Below the pieces are notes generated by a model. The model had not been told where the DNA came from. It searched no databases and saw only the letters and a program-made list of their open reading frames with translations. Source: Vermamoeba vermiformis (Eukaryota > Tubulinea > Echinamoebida). Taken from it: a stretch of DNA of 64,000 nt. The stretch spans positions 1-64,000 of the forward strand of contig JBEWZL010000132.1 in assembly GCA_045837725.1 (NCBI GenBank). Direction: 5' to 3'. The position numbers and the translations under genes were made by a program. This document shows positions 1-11,290 of this stretch, in pieces; within the stretch, counting starts at the first letter, position 1, and every line of letters starts with the position of its first letter.

Positions 1-1101
1 GTCTAATAATCTACTTTAACTTCAGTTTGCCAAAAAAAATACTGCTTGAAGGCTGTTTATCAAACAACTTGAGTCCTCACATTGGCAGCATTGGTGAAGT
101 ATGGGTAACACGCTTGCTAACTTGAAATACCAACTGAAATAATTAGTAGCCACCACCTACTACCTATTAGAGCATATTCTGAAGGTCCGCACCAGGGTTG
201 CCCATACATTTCCATTGCTTGCAAAACAGGTTTCTAAAAAAGAGTACCAACTCTCTGCAAACTTCATTTATTTCAGTTCTACCACTTGTTTCCCTTGTTT
301 GAAGGCAGTCCTACGTCCTGCCTTGATCTTGTTCAATTGAATTTTTGCCAAATATTTGCAGAGCCAGTCAGTGCCTGTTGCCTGCACTTCTTGAGGGGAG
401 GCAGGGCCTTCATCCCTGCCTCTAAACTGTTACAGCCTCCACAAACACTTTAAACACAATTGTATCAATGCAATTATATCATTTCCCTCTGATTGCAGGC
501 AGTCTTACAGCCTGCCTGGTAACTGGTATCAAAAAAACCAGCTAAATTGCACCTTCTGCAACCTAATCTGCAAATTTGCAGATATGGTACTTTATTTAAA
601 TTTATCACCTTTTTCAATTATTTTCATACTCTTTATTCATATTTTGAACCCTTTTTACAAGCAGCACATCAATTGCGCAATTCAAATTTTTTAATTTTTT
701 TCGCACTTTGCCGAATCCTTTCCAAAATCAATTTTTAAGCTTGTAACAGCATATTTACATGTATTAAAGGTATTATTTTATTATTCTGATCATCTTTTTT
801 TACCAAAGCCTGTCATCAGCAGTGTCTTCTGCCCCGTCTTCAGTTGTTGTCATCGGCACCCAAATTTTCGCAAAATTATTTCGGACTTACCTCAACTTTC
901 TCATTGTTTTTGATAATTTGGGCATAATTAGCCTCCTCTGAAGTGTATTTGGGCAAATTTTGAGACGCGCTGCCCTCGGCCTAGCGGCCTCGGACAGCGC
1001 CGAAGATCCCATTGTATACCCAGGTTGAACACAGACCCACGACCTTATGTACAGTGCTGTGACACTATTATAATTAATATATCACCTGCTAAATCAGCCC
1101 A
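1..1101. other. AT-rich non-coding region upstream of transposase-like gene
   Basis: No supportable coding exon was found on either strand. The stretch holds three related AGGCAG/CTGCCT hairpins (listed separately) and, near 960-1010, a short GC-rich patch that stands out from the AT-rich surroundings. It may include the 5' flank and an end of the transposon whose gene starts at 1102, but no clear terminal inverted repeat or target-site duplication could be matched to the 3' side by eye. Confidence 0.6.
303..517. repeat. Three dispersed AGGCAG/CTGCCT hairpin repeats
   Basis: Three short inverted repeats share the same arms. Copy 1 (303-323) has arms AGGCAG/CTGCCT, extending to AAGGCAG/CTGCCTT. 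Copy 2 (399-421) has a perfect 8-bp stem AGGCAGGG/CCCTGCCT with a 7-nt loop. Copy 3 (497-517) has arms AGGCAG/CTGCCT, extending to CAGGCAG/CTGCCTG. Spacing between copies is about 95 bp and loops differ. They lie upstream of a transposase-like gene and could be subterminal transposase-binding repeats; that is inference. Confidence 0.6.
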
Positions 1102-3541
1102 ATGAGTGACAGATCTACTGGTAAGAAAATAATTTATTTAATAATTTCCGAAAATTGTTCGAGTTTTACGTAATGTCGTTTTAACACCAAATACTATAGA
1201 TTCCTGGGTCGATTCCATTGATATGTCAGATATATTTAATGACTATGTTGATGACACCACTACGACAGATCCTTTCGACGACGTTGACATGTCGTCGATG
1301 TTTGAAGGTATTTTTATTACGCACAGTAATTGCGAAAATTAATGATTATTTGCCAACAGATTGGGACCAAAATTTAGCATTAGTTTATCAACCTCCTAAC
1401 AAACGACACTATAATTCAAAGAAATCGACAGTTGTCGAACGACGCCAGCCAACTGTGAAACTTGCACACGGATCACGATTTGAAAACGTTCAAAATGAAC
1501 AATGCTGCTCACAACAATGCTTGCAATTGCTTTCATTATCTCAATTGAAGCGAATTCGATTACCTTTTATTACCAAAAATGAAAGAGAAAGGTGTGTATG
1601 GCATGTCCTTAGTATCTTGCGACTAACACTCAACAGATCAGACTGGTTGTTGGATGTTTTGCGAGCTTCATCAATTAACAAAGGAGACGCATTAAAGATA
1701 GTATACAAGCTTGATGGCCATGTAGTGTGTCGAACTGCGTTCACAAAAGCATTGGGAATCAGCACAAAAAAACTTTCATCAGTAGTTAACTTGGTGAAAA
1801 CACAAGCAGTAGTTATTGTCCCCCATGGTAATAGTCTTCGACAATACAAGACTCCTCAGCGCGACAAAGTGGAAGCCTTCATTCTTGGATTGACAAATGT
1901 ATTTTTTGACGAGCAACCGGACTCTGACGAATGGCATTGCCCAATCATCTTGAACAAAAAACTCTTATATGAAGAGCTGTTAGAACAGAATACTCATAAT
2001 CCCCCTTCAAAGCAAGTGTTTTACAGCACAATTCAACATTACCAATGGATCAAATTTCCGAAAAACACAAGACTAGGAAAATGCGATGAATGTGTCAAGC
2101 TCAGAATGTAAGTACATATGTTTATAGCAGCAGATCTGATTCCAATGTAGAGAACTAAATCGAGCAAAACGGGAAACAGCAGTTCTAGTGCAGCTTATCA
2201 AACAAAAGTTGCGTGATCACAACACTCTCCAAAAGCTTGAACGTCTAACTTACGACACACGAAAAACATTTGATGCTACAATTCTATGGCAGACTATCTG
2301 GGATGGCTACTCAGGAGTTTTAATCCCACACATTTCATGGCCAAATTTCCCAAAGAGTTGGCTTCGCTTGCCGCGTCTTCGATTACAGGTTTCTGGTGTG
2401 ATCAATCATAACTTGGGAGTGAAAGAGCTGTATGTGTCTATAGCCCAGCAATTCGATCACGACAGCAATTACAGCATGAATCTACTGGCTATTCATATCT
2501 CAAAACAGCTTGCCAACGGACACTCTCTCCCTTCAAAATTAGTATTCCAATCAGACAACTGTTGGAGAGAGAACAAAAATATTTTTGTTCTTGGATTCTT
2601 TGCAGTTATCCTGCTGAAGAATCTCACCAAAGATATCTATTTCATCTGTTTACTGCAAGGACACACACATACAGATATTGACCAGCAAAATGTCCCGTTC
2701 GCAAAGGGACTAAAGTCATATGATTTGAAGACAGGTGCAATTGAAGATGTACAGCATTACGTTGATAATTGCTATGAAGAACAACCCCCATCAATCCATT
2801 ATGTGTCGACAATTTGGGACCTTAAATCTTGGATAGCCCCCTATCTACCAAAGTTGCAGGGGCATACCAAACCTCACGTCTTTTGGTTAACTCGAAATGG
2901 CAATGGGCATGTCGTTATGCGCTGGCGAGACTTCACTTCGACTGGTAATTATTCCATGTTTTGTATATAATTTCGAATTTAAACTTTCCATAGATGAGCA
3001 ATGGCAAGGAGGAGAAGATGGAGAACCAATCACAATTCTCACTGGGTTACCAGATGGCCAACCTCAACCAGTCAAACCGCACAAAATTGAAGATAACATA
3101 ATAAGTGCGACACGTCGAACTTACGACAAATTGTCCGAAGAGGAGCAACAGTATTATGAGCACCTGTTTCAGGGAAGACAAGTGGAAGATGATGATACGG
3201 CATTAAGGTTTTTGTCAGTTCAGCTTGAACAACCTTCCACTGTTGATTCCCCTCTTAGCTTCCTTCCGAAGCAAAAGCAGGTCAAGTGGAAATCGACAAC
3301 TAAAGTAACTGTTCTGACAAAAGCAGCAGTTATTAACAACCCTATCCAAACCAATATTCAACTTGACGAGGATGATATTGACGATTATGACGCACCAATC
3401 ATCATGCAACCAAGTTCTGAGACTGCTTGGACTGCAAAGCAATTCCGAGGACTAACCACTGCCAATTACGGTCGTTCACAACGTCAACGCTCCGTTCAAA
3501 ATTATGCAGAAAAACTTAACAATAACACAAACGACGAATAA
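1102..3541 (+). CDS. Transposase-like protein with RNase H-like (DUF7869-type) domain
   Basis: Five exons join in phase: 1102-1120, 1200-1307, 1360-2107, 2151-2944 and 2994-3541, giving 738 aa. The N-terminus is acidic (many D, T, S). A zinc-knuckle-like KCDEC motif closes exon 3. Exon 4 carries the motifs IWDGYSG, QSDNCWRENKN and GHTHTDIDQ, whose order (D..., DNxxxENKN, GHTHxDxD) matches the DUF7869 family of RNase H-fold, probably transposase-derived proteins. The presumed acidic catalytic residues are present. The C-terminus is acidic and ends in a short basic tail. The gene is uninterrupted, so it is either a recently active element or a domesticated copy. I see no matched terminal repeats that would settle which. 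The family assignment is from motif memory, not a search. Confidence 0.75.
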
Positions 3542-3914
3542 TAAAAAGTAGCATTTTTTTCTTTTTACAAAATACACTTTTAGATTCATTTCACGAAGAT
3601 GGCTGAGGACATGGGTTTTTCGCCAAAGGTCAACAACATCAGGATTGGTAGTTGAATCCTTGCAAACTAGTATTCAACTGCGTCAAGAGCTTTGTTTGCG
3701 TGAATCAGGATGATTGCAGAGGTAAAGATATTACACCTCTACAAGTGGTACGAAAAGTGTATTAATTGACTGTAGGGCTGCAAAGATGTTTAAAAAGAAG
3801 ATAATTTAATATTTTTGCTCGTTCTTTGATTTTAACTGGTAATACTACTGGATGAATGAATGGTGATGGCAGAATTACACTACCAAAGGCATTTATTTAC
3901 AGATTTCAATCATA
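3542..3914. other. Intergenic region between convergent genes
   Basis: This lies between the stop of the transposase-like gene (plus) and the stop of the kinase gene (minus). There is no convincing exon. It should contain both 3' UTRs and possibly the right end of the mobile element; no inverted repeat matching the left flank was recognised. Confidence 0.5.
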
Positions 3915-6465
3915 CTACAATCCCAATTCTTGTTTCAGTTTATCACGTTCAGATTGGTTGCCGAGTATTTCCAAAGTGTTAATGAAGTTGTGGCGATCAG
4001 TGACTTTCGGAAACAATAATTTCAAAGCCTCCACTTGTTCTGTTGCAAGTTTGAACAGTGAAATTGTGATCTCCTTGGCATCTGCACTGGTGATTGGAGG
4101 CAGGTTGGAAATTTCATGTTGCAATTGGTCCAGTTGATTCATAGTAAATTGCTTGCTGTGAAGTTTCCAAATTAACGCTGTGACTTTTGAGTTTGTAGGC
4201 TGAGGCTGCAAAGATTGGCCAAGATATGGAGGTAGTGCATTTGGGAGTTGAGGGTTAGGGTATGCCCTTATCTGCTCCTCTGAGTGAAGTGGAGCTTTAG
4301 GTGGGATAGCTGTATTATATGAACTTTGAAGTGCAGGGTATACTGGTGGATAAAGATGTGATGCAGGTGATAAACTGTTGTGGTAATAATAATCAGTTTG
4401 GTTTGATTGAGGCTGTGGTGGCTGATAAAAATTCTGACTCATTAGTGGACTGAATTGAGGTGGAAAATATTGCGGATGAGATTGCATGAGTTGTGAAGTC
4501 TGTTGCTGCAAATGAGCTGGACTAAATTGACTTTGACTCAATGGACTAGGAGAGTACTGTGGTTGAGCTTGATGAATCTGCCGAGATGGGTGGTAATGTA
4601 CATTAGATGGTGATCGATTTGGAGGAGGAGGAACTCTGACAGTAATAACCTGATGTGGGTATTGAGGTGGGTATTGAGGTGGGTATTGAGGTGGCTGTTG
4701 TGATTGGCTGAGATGGCTGAACGGAGGTGGAAGTTTGACATGGTCTGAGGAATACTCGGTGAACCAGACATTCTCTCTATGGCCATCAAAAAATCCAAAC
4801 ACAATCAGATAATCTACTTGTTGTGCACCAAACAGCTGGAGATAAAATACATTGCCGGACTGATTTCTGAACTGCGCTTCTTTGACACTAAGAAAGGCAG
4901 AGTTTGTTCTAGGGATTGCAGGCTCGTTTGTGATGAGCCAATGGGCGTAATTCTTGCACAATGTGTTGCCTTTGGGAAGTGGCCCAGCTGCTGCAACTGC
5001 TCTTTTGAGGTGCTCATCTTTGTCGTTCTCAAGCGAGACAGGAATATCGTTGAACCGGATATACCAGATCCGAGAAAGGACCATCCCTTCATTGTTGTTT
5101 CCAAGTTGATCGATCGTTACTTTTTTAACTGGTTCGCTGCTTTGCAATTCGGAAATTGAGCGGGGGTGGTAGTTGATGGGTGGCACAAAGTCGAGACCAT
5201 TAATGACTTGAAATTTCATCTTTTGCAACTCTTCAATACACTCCTGGATAGTAGGTCGACTTTCAGGGTTTTTCAGGCAGCACCTGGTGATTAATAGGCG
5301 AAAATCCAAATCCGTCACGTTCTCGGCGATTTTCATGATCATTTGTTTATCGTCTTCAAATAACAGTGGAAAGTTCTTGTTTGTGATCATGTGATACATA
5401 ACAGCTCCAAAACTATAAAATAACATTAATATTATTGCTCGTAGGTAATTGCTTTTTCATCGCTGCTTGAAAGTGCTCAATATCTCAGCTTTTCTAAATA
5501 CGGCACGTCCACTAAATACCAATATAATGAAATCAACATCTACTCTCTATTCGCTAAATTTGGAAGGTGCACGTGATTATGAAGCACTGCAACTTCCCCA
5601 TGCACGCCAAAATAACTAGATCTTGTTTGTAGAAGCAAATGGACTTACGAATAAATATCAACTTTGGTGCCATATGGTTTTTCAAGCACTATTTCTGGTG
5701 CAGCAAATCCATTCGTGCCGACTCTCGAACTCGCTTTGGATTTTTGGGTGAGAATTCTTGCCGCTCCGAAATCGGCCAATTTAGCACGTGTCGATTCTTC
5801 GAAAAGCTTTAAAAACTATTACTACTAATTTAGGAGCAATATTATGGATAGTAGACTCACCAGAACATTTTCGCATTTGAGATCTCGATGAATGATTTTT
5901 TGTGAATGAAGATAAAAAATAGCCTGAGCGATATCGAGGGCAATTTGAACAGCCTTTGACTTGTCTAATGCACCTTGAGTGAGTAGCAATTTATGTAATG
6001 AACCATTCTCCGCCAGCTCGAGCACCAGCATCGTGTCATTGTCATCTGTTGTGACGCCAATGAGCGACACGATACGGTCGTGTCGTAAAGAACTAATAAT
6101 ATTTATATTTAATAAATAATCATCATTTTAAATACATACGATAAGACTTTGGCTTCTTTCAAGAGCTCTTCTTTTTCAACGTAATATTTTAATTTTTTGA
6201 CTGCGATCCGTTGGCCGTTCCAAACACCCAAATAAATAACACCAAAGCCGCCTTCTCCTAATTTATCATTCCAATTTAATTCTATTTCGTTGAAGGGAAT
6301 TTTTAGAACGTCATCCAATTCAGGTTTTGAAACTCGTGCCCGATTACGATTATTTTCCCTAAAAAAATCATTTAAAATTAGAATAAGTCGTCTTAAAATT
6401 AACGGAGCGATATAGGACGTCAAAAGTTTCGAGATTCGCTTTTTACACGATTGAACTTACTCCAT
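3915..6465 (-). CDS. TKL-type protein kinase with Pro/Gln-rich linker and DUF4476-like C-terminus
   Basis: Five exons on the minus strand (6461-6465, 6140-6358, 5861-6092, 5649-5806, 3915-5412) give 703 aa. The first coding exon is only 5 nt (ATGGA); it is the only in-frame ATG after an upstream stop. The kinase domain covers residues about 25-300, with GEGGFGVIYLG, IAVKKL, HRDLKCEN, ADFGAARI and APE, a complete catalytic set. This is followed by a region of unknown fold, then a low-complexity Pro/Gln/Tyr segment with a tandem PPQYPPQYPPQYPHQ repeat. The last 100 residues (LFPKVTDRHNFINTLEIL) resemble DUF4476. The kinase is probably cytoplasmic, as no membrane segment is seen. The substrate is unknown. 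The class call (TKL) is from overall motif style and could be shifted by phylogeny. Confidence 0.85.
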
Positions 6466-6652
6466 AGGGCGGGTCGGTAATGACGATGATATACGTGTAT
6501 TAATCGATGCACTTTTACATAGCTTGCAAATGTTTCTTCAGGACGGTTGTGTTGCCTGTCTCCGCTAGTTTGGAACAAAAGATCTGATGAAGTCAACGAA
6601 CAAACCAAACGACCAATTTCAAAGTTTTTATCATTTATTTACAAATATACAA

Positions 6653-9319
6653 TTAATGCTTGCTAAAGCTGTCTTGTAATCGTTGCATGATTTCTTTCGC
6701 TGAGGGCCTTGCTTTTGGATCGTGCTGCCAACACTCGGTAATTATCTGTTGGAGCACTTTATGGCAGGTAGTCGGAATACTTGGTCGTTCATTTTGCAGT
6801 GCAGCTTTCATCATAATCTGTAATTGTTAGGTAGATGCAATTAAAACGCCGTAACATACCTGCAAAGGAGTTAAATTCATGTCGGTGAACGGAGCGTAGC
6901 CAGTGACCATTGCGTACAACATCATGCCGTACGAGTACATGTCTGCCTTCTCCGAGTACACTTCGTTGTTTAGAATCTCTGGTGCACAGTACGAAGGCTA
7001 CACGTCTATTAGACACGAGCACTCTTTGATGTTAATGTTTAACTTACCGTGCCTACTTTAGTCATCACAGCTGTTTGAATTTTCTCGCGTGACACTCCAA
7101 AATCAGCAATTTTAGGATTCAGATCGTCACCAAGCTACAACGCGTTAGTTGAGTGAATCAACGAGTGCATGCACGACGTACCAAGATATTCTCCGGTTTC
7201 AGATCGCGATGAATAATTTTGCACGAGTGCAGGAAGTCAATGCCAACAGCGATGTAATACGCAATAGTCACGAGGTCCTTGAGAGGCATTTGATCCTTGC
7301 ACTTGTCGATGTAGTTCGCGAGACTCTGCGGCATGAATTCCATCACGAAACATAGTTTGGGCGGTTTGAGACACGCACCAAAACACTTGACTACATTCGG
7401 GTGTTGCACTTTGCTGATTGTTTGACGTGTCAATAGAGTACTATAGTATTGCGCACTGTAATAAGCGTCGTGTTTGACGTACCAAAGTAAAATGACCTCT
7501 TTCATGAACATCTTTTGCGCCTCTTTGTCTTGTGACGCGAGAATTTTAATCGCAACGGGTACTCGTCTATAAGTGCCTTTCAACACCTAGGCAACAATCA
7601 TCGGATTAGCTAGTGCTCGGCATAGCACTAAGACTTAAAATTACCTCGCCAAAGGCACCGGCCCCAAGCTTCTTGCCCACGCGCAGCTCGTGAAAATCGA
7701 TCTCAAACGTACTACGTCGCACTGTCCGTAGTTTGGTGTCAAAATGTCCGACGGAGCCGTTGTTCTGATCAGTTTTCAACACTGAAGCTGTCTCGTTGCT
7801 GTCGCCGACAAAATTTGCAAGTAAAGTATCTGAATTGCGATTAATAACGCTGTCATTACGCATCGTGTCGTTACTCTTTGCCACATCTTTCATTGGTGAG
7901 GCTAATGTTTTCATTACGACGGACTTGGTCACGGTACTGTTGGACTGGAACGAATTTTGCTCCACGTCCATCGGCGTCAAGTTCTGATGCAGACTAGTGC
8001 CCGCAAATGAATCAATATCGACCATTGGTGTTGCGCTGAACATCATTGTGCTCAATTTCCTCGTCAATTTGCGCTTGCCGGGCGTTGATTCCTGCGAGCT
8101 GATCATCGGCTCAGCGCTGTCCTCGTAGAACAGAGCTTGGCTAGAGTTATTTGCAATGGAGTCTTGTGACTTGTTGACTATATCAATGTCGATTAGCGTG
8201 CTTTGTTGAAGTGTTTTAGAGTGCGTTTTGTTATTGTTAGAATTGTGGTTGTTGTCGTGGTCAACTCCGTTCTCATCGTGCGTGACTTTGTACGCATCCA
8301 AATCCTACAAGAATATCATATTAGTACAGCGTATAATATGTATATCTAACGTACTGTTTCTAATGACATGAGTGAAGGTCCTTTCATTATCTGTTTGCTT
8401 TTCAAGCGCGATGATCTACGCACCGGGGTATGTTCTTTTGAAAGAATGACTGTCGCTGCGACGTCATTGATCTGTTCAAACGTTAATCAGAACAGAATCG
8501 TTCGTGAGATGCCACCGCGGCACAACTTACCTCGACGTCGTCCTTTTCTTTGTTGGGTGAGAGACTTCGTCGTGTCTTGGCTTTAACGACGCGTCTGGTC
8601 GATATTTCTTCAGGCGAGGCAACTGACGTTAAAACTTCTTTCCCGCGCGTTTTGACCGGAGTTAAAGGCTCGCTGTCTTGGGACTGACTCGGCGACAGCG
8701 TTTTTTGAGACGAACTTAGACCACCCACATCCATATGAGCCTCTATTCGCTGCCGCTTTGGGACTGGTTGCGACTGCTCTGGTGGCTCGCGGCGGATAAT
8801 AGGAAAACAAGACGATTTAATTTCACCGTCACTACAAAGAGATCTCGTTAGGCGCAGTTGAACTTCACAAGTGTTGCAACGATAAAAAAACGAAATTAAC
8901 AAATAATTAACGTACATTATTTGTCCAGGAGGTTTCAAGTTCGTGATCCAAGTAATATCGTGGCCCTCTTTAGATTTTTGCGCCCATTCGTTTTTTTCTT
9001 TGATATTTTGCTCCATAAATTCGTATTTATTTATTGTGACCTAATGACCAATAATTAGCACGTGTGTAATAATTATTGACCAAATTATATTTTAATTGGG
9101 ACGATTTTTTCTATGAAATCTGACACCCCAATTAAATAACAGCGCTTAATCGCCAAAAACCTCATGCGATAATTCAAATAAATTACTTACGCAGCGAACA
9201 ACACCGCCGTACTTCACTGGACGATTTTCAACGGGGATGTAACCGAATCTCGTTTGAATGGCCCTTCCATCGCCGTGTATTCCAAAATGGATATCAAGTA
9301 AATCATCCTCAGTAAACAT
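6653..9319 (-). CDS. Protein kinase (TKL-like) with long nuclear-type N-terminus
   Basis: Ten exons in consistent phase (9191-9319, 8916-9040, 8531-8831, 8355-8471, 7645-8304, 7483-7586, 7182-7413, 7048-7134, 6860-6997, 6653-6817) give 685 aa. I start at the ATG at 9319; a downstream in-frame ATG at 9016 is an alternative, but the upstream exon splices in frame. The first 90 residues are an unrecognised globular-looking segment. Then comes a long Ser/Thr/Asn-rich tail with a PVPKRQR nuclear-localisation-like cluster and many SP/TP sites. The kinase domain starts near residue 425, with GKKLGAGAFGEV, VAIKIL, HRDLKPENIL, DFGVS, APEIL and ECWQHDPKARPS, so it appears active. The stop lies about 190 bp before the start of the next kinase gene on the same strand. 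The C-terminal lobe resembles MAP3K/TKL kinases. Confidence 0.85.
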
Positions 9320-9407
9320 GTTGTGGTGGAAAGAAATATCTACCAACAAAAGGCGCGAACCAAATTAGAATATTTTTGGATATTTTTTATTGCACACAAT
9401 TCGCACA

Positions 9408-11125
9408 CTACTCGGGAGCCCTTTTTCTCCTTTTTCTTGACTCGAGTGGATACAGATGCCGTGATTTCTGTGGTTTTCCGACCCCTGCAAAAACGAGAAC
9501 CATACTGTAGATCAAGATCAACGATCCGTAGATTGACAAAAACACCCAATCCAAAATCTTCGCCGCGTCAGGACGACCATTCTCGGTAAGAATGAACGCA
9601 ATGACGTTTTCGACAATGCTGAGCATAATACTGATGTACGTAACGACGAGATATCGCGACACGTGCGTGGCGTGCGAGATCTTAGGTATCTCTTCGACAA
9701 TAACGAAATTTAGAGCGACCTATTTGCCAGCATGAGCGCTGAAGAATCATTTAAAGTGATTGTATATGCCACGTACCGCTGCCAAGAAGAGCGAGGTTGC
9801 TGTCGATAGCCGACCAACCAAGTCACTCGGTTCTACGAAGAAAATCGCCCAGTTCATGACACTGACGAGCATCACCAGCATAATGAGGCCTTTGTAGTAC
9901 CCTACGAGTGATCAATAAGATTTCGACACTTGGCCCGTCCACTTACCAGTTTTGCGTTTGAGCTGTACCTCTAAGCAAATCTGCGAGTAATTGCGCTTGT
10001 CCTCGAATGAATACGGCTTTTCCTGGAACGTTCAAATGGACGTGAGTGTGTTGAAGCAAAAATCGATGCTTACTTCGAATATCTCCAGCGGACCCACAAT
10101 CTCCCATTCAGGCATCTCCATGTTATAACACATGTCATCGAGCTCCTCTCTGACGCACGTTAACTAATGATCGATAAGTAGCTGAGTGAAGACCCACCGC
10201 TCCGTGAAATCGATGAAATGACAGTTGCCGATGTCCCAGATCCGTGACGTGATTCGCAGACTAATTAAAAATTAACAATAGTGGTAAATGTATGTTTACT
10301 TACTTGATAATTTGAAGATCGAACGGGAATTGTTTCAGGTTGAGTGGCACGTGTACCGTCGCTCGAAATTTCTGTTTGAGCGAAAAAATGTAATTCAAAC
10401 AGCTCGGCTGAGGCGTTGACTTACTGAATAATAGTTCACTATTCCAAAGGGGCTGAAATCATCGAGCATCCAATACTAAATTAGGGTTAGCTAAAGTTGC
10501 TGTTAAGCACTCACCGTTCCCTTATCACCTTCAGGGATCTGCTTCGCTTTGAAAGTTCATGTCCGGTATCCATATTTTTGTTACATCGAAATCATCGCCT
10601 TTTTTGCCTGTAAAAAGAGATCGGATCACCAAACATTTACTTTTCGCAGTTATTTCAGAACGAACCTATCAAGCTTTTGTCTCGCCACCACATCTCTAGA
10701 GAAAATTCCATAAATACAGTCTCGTCGAAGCATTTAAAGTTCACCATCTTCGTGACGTAGAGGTTGACCAGAACATAATGCTTGTCAAAAAGCCCTGGAG
10801 CTCCAGAAGGATGAAGTTGCGCTAATCTTGCAATGCTGTAATAGTTCATTATTAATAATAGTCACTATTATCAATAATGACAAGTATTATTGTGCATACA
10901 TATCGTTCGTTTGCGACTCGCTGCGTATCTCGCTCCGTGACTGCATTTTGAAGAAGATTTTCGAACTGCGACGGCTCTCCATTTGGAAGGCCTTAACAGA
11001 AGAGTACTTTGCTATTATTACAGGATTAGCTTGAGCAGGCATTAGTGCATTTTACCTTTGGCCCAAACAGATGCGCTTGCGCCGGCATTGCTGGTCGAGC
11101 ATTCGCTGATACTTGTGTCGCTCAT
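9408..11125 (-). CDS. Cys-less pentameric ligand-gated ion channel, copy A (frameshifted, possible pseudogene)
   Basis: Eleven exons (11056-11125, 10900-11011, 10666-10835, 10515-10607, 10425-10475, 10304-10371, 10198-10260, 10074-10149, 9947-10022, 9777-9901, 9408-9719) line up one-to-one with copy B next door. Family marks are MWWRDKSLIG, WIPD, the loop PLNLKQFPFDLQ, and four membrane segments ending in DWVFLSIYG. The loop that gives Cys-loop receptors their name has no cysteines. Exon 3 is 93 nt against 104 nt in copy B: 11 nt are missing just after WIPDM. This shifts the frame and brings a TGA within the exon, while all downstream exons stay open in the old phase. Removing a 43-nt GTAACA...AG segment would restore frame but would delete the conserved WxPD. 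So this is probably a recent pseudogene, or an assembly deletion. Confidence 0.8.
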
Positions 11126-11290
11126 AGTCTTTGCTGTGCATCGCATTAATGTCGCTTGTCGGGTCAGTATTTGAAGGGACCTGCATTCCAATTTAATAAC
11201 CTAAAAAGGAAATTATCTTGTGTAACCCGGAAATCTTCTGCTTTGCTCGGTGTCACACCATAGGCTGCTGTATCAATAAATAACGCATAT

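Noticed and set aside
6420-6608. Minus-strand frame containing an apparent DPPY-like methyltransferase motif in one frame
   Set aside because: The motif is a few codons long, interrupted by stops, and lies in the 5' flank of the TKL kinase gene; there is no methyltransferase context.
9146-9349. Separate 67-aa minus-strand gene
   Set aside because: It splices in frame to the exon at 8916-9040 and is the first exon of the kinase gene, not a separate gene.
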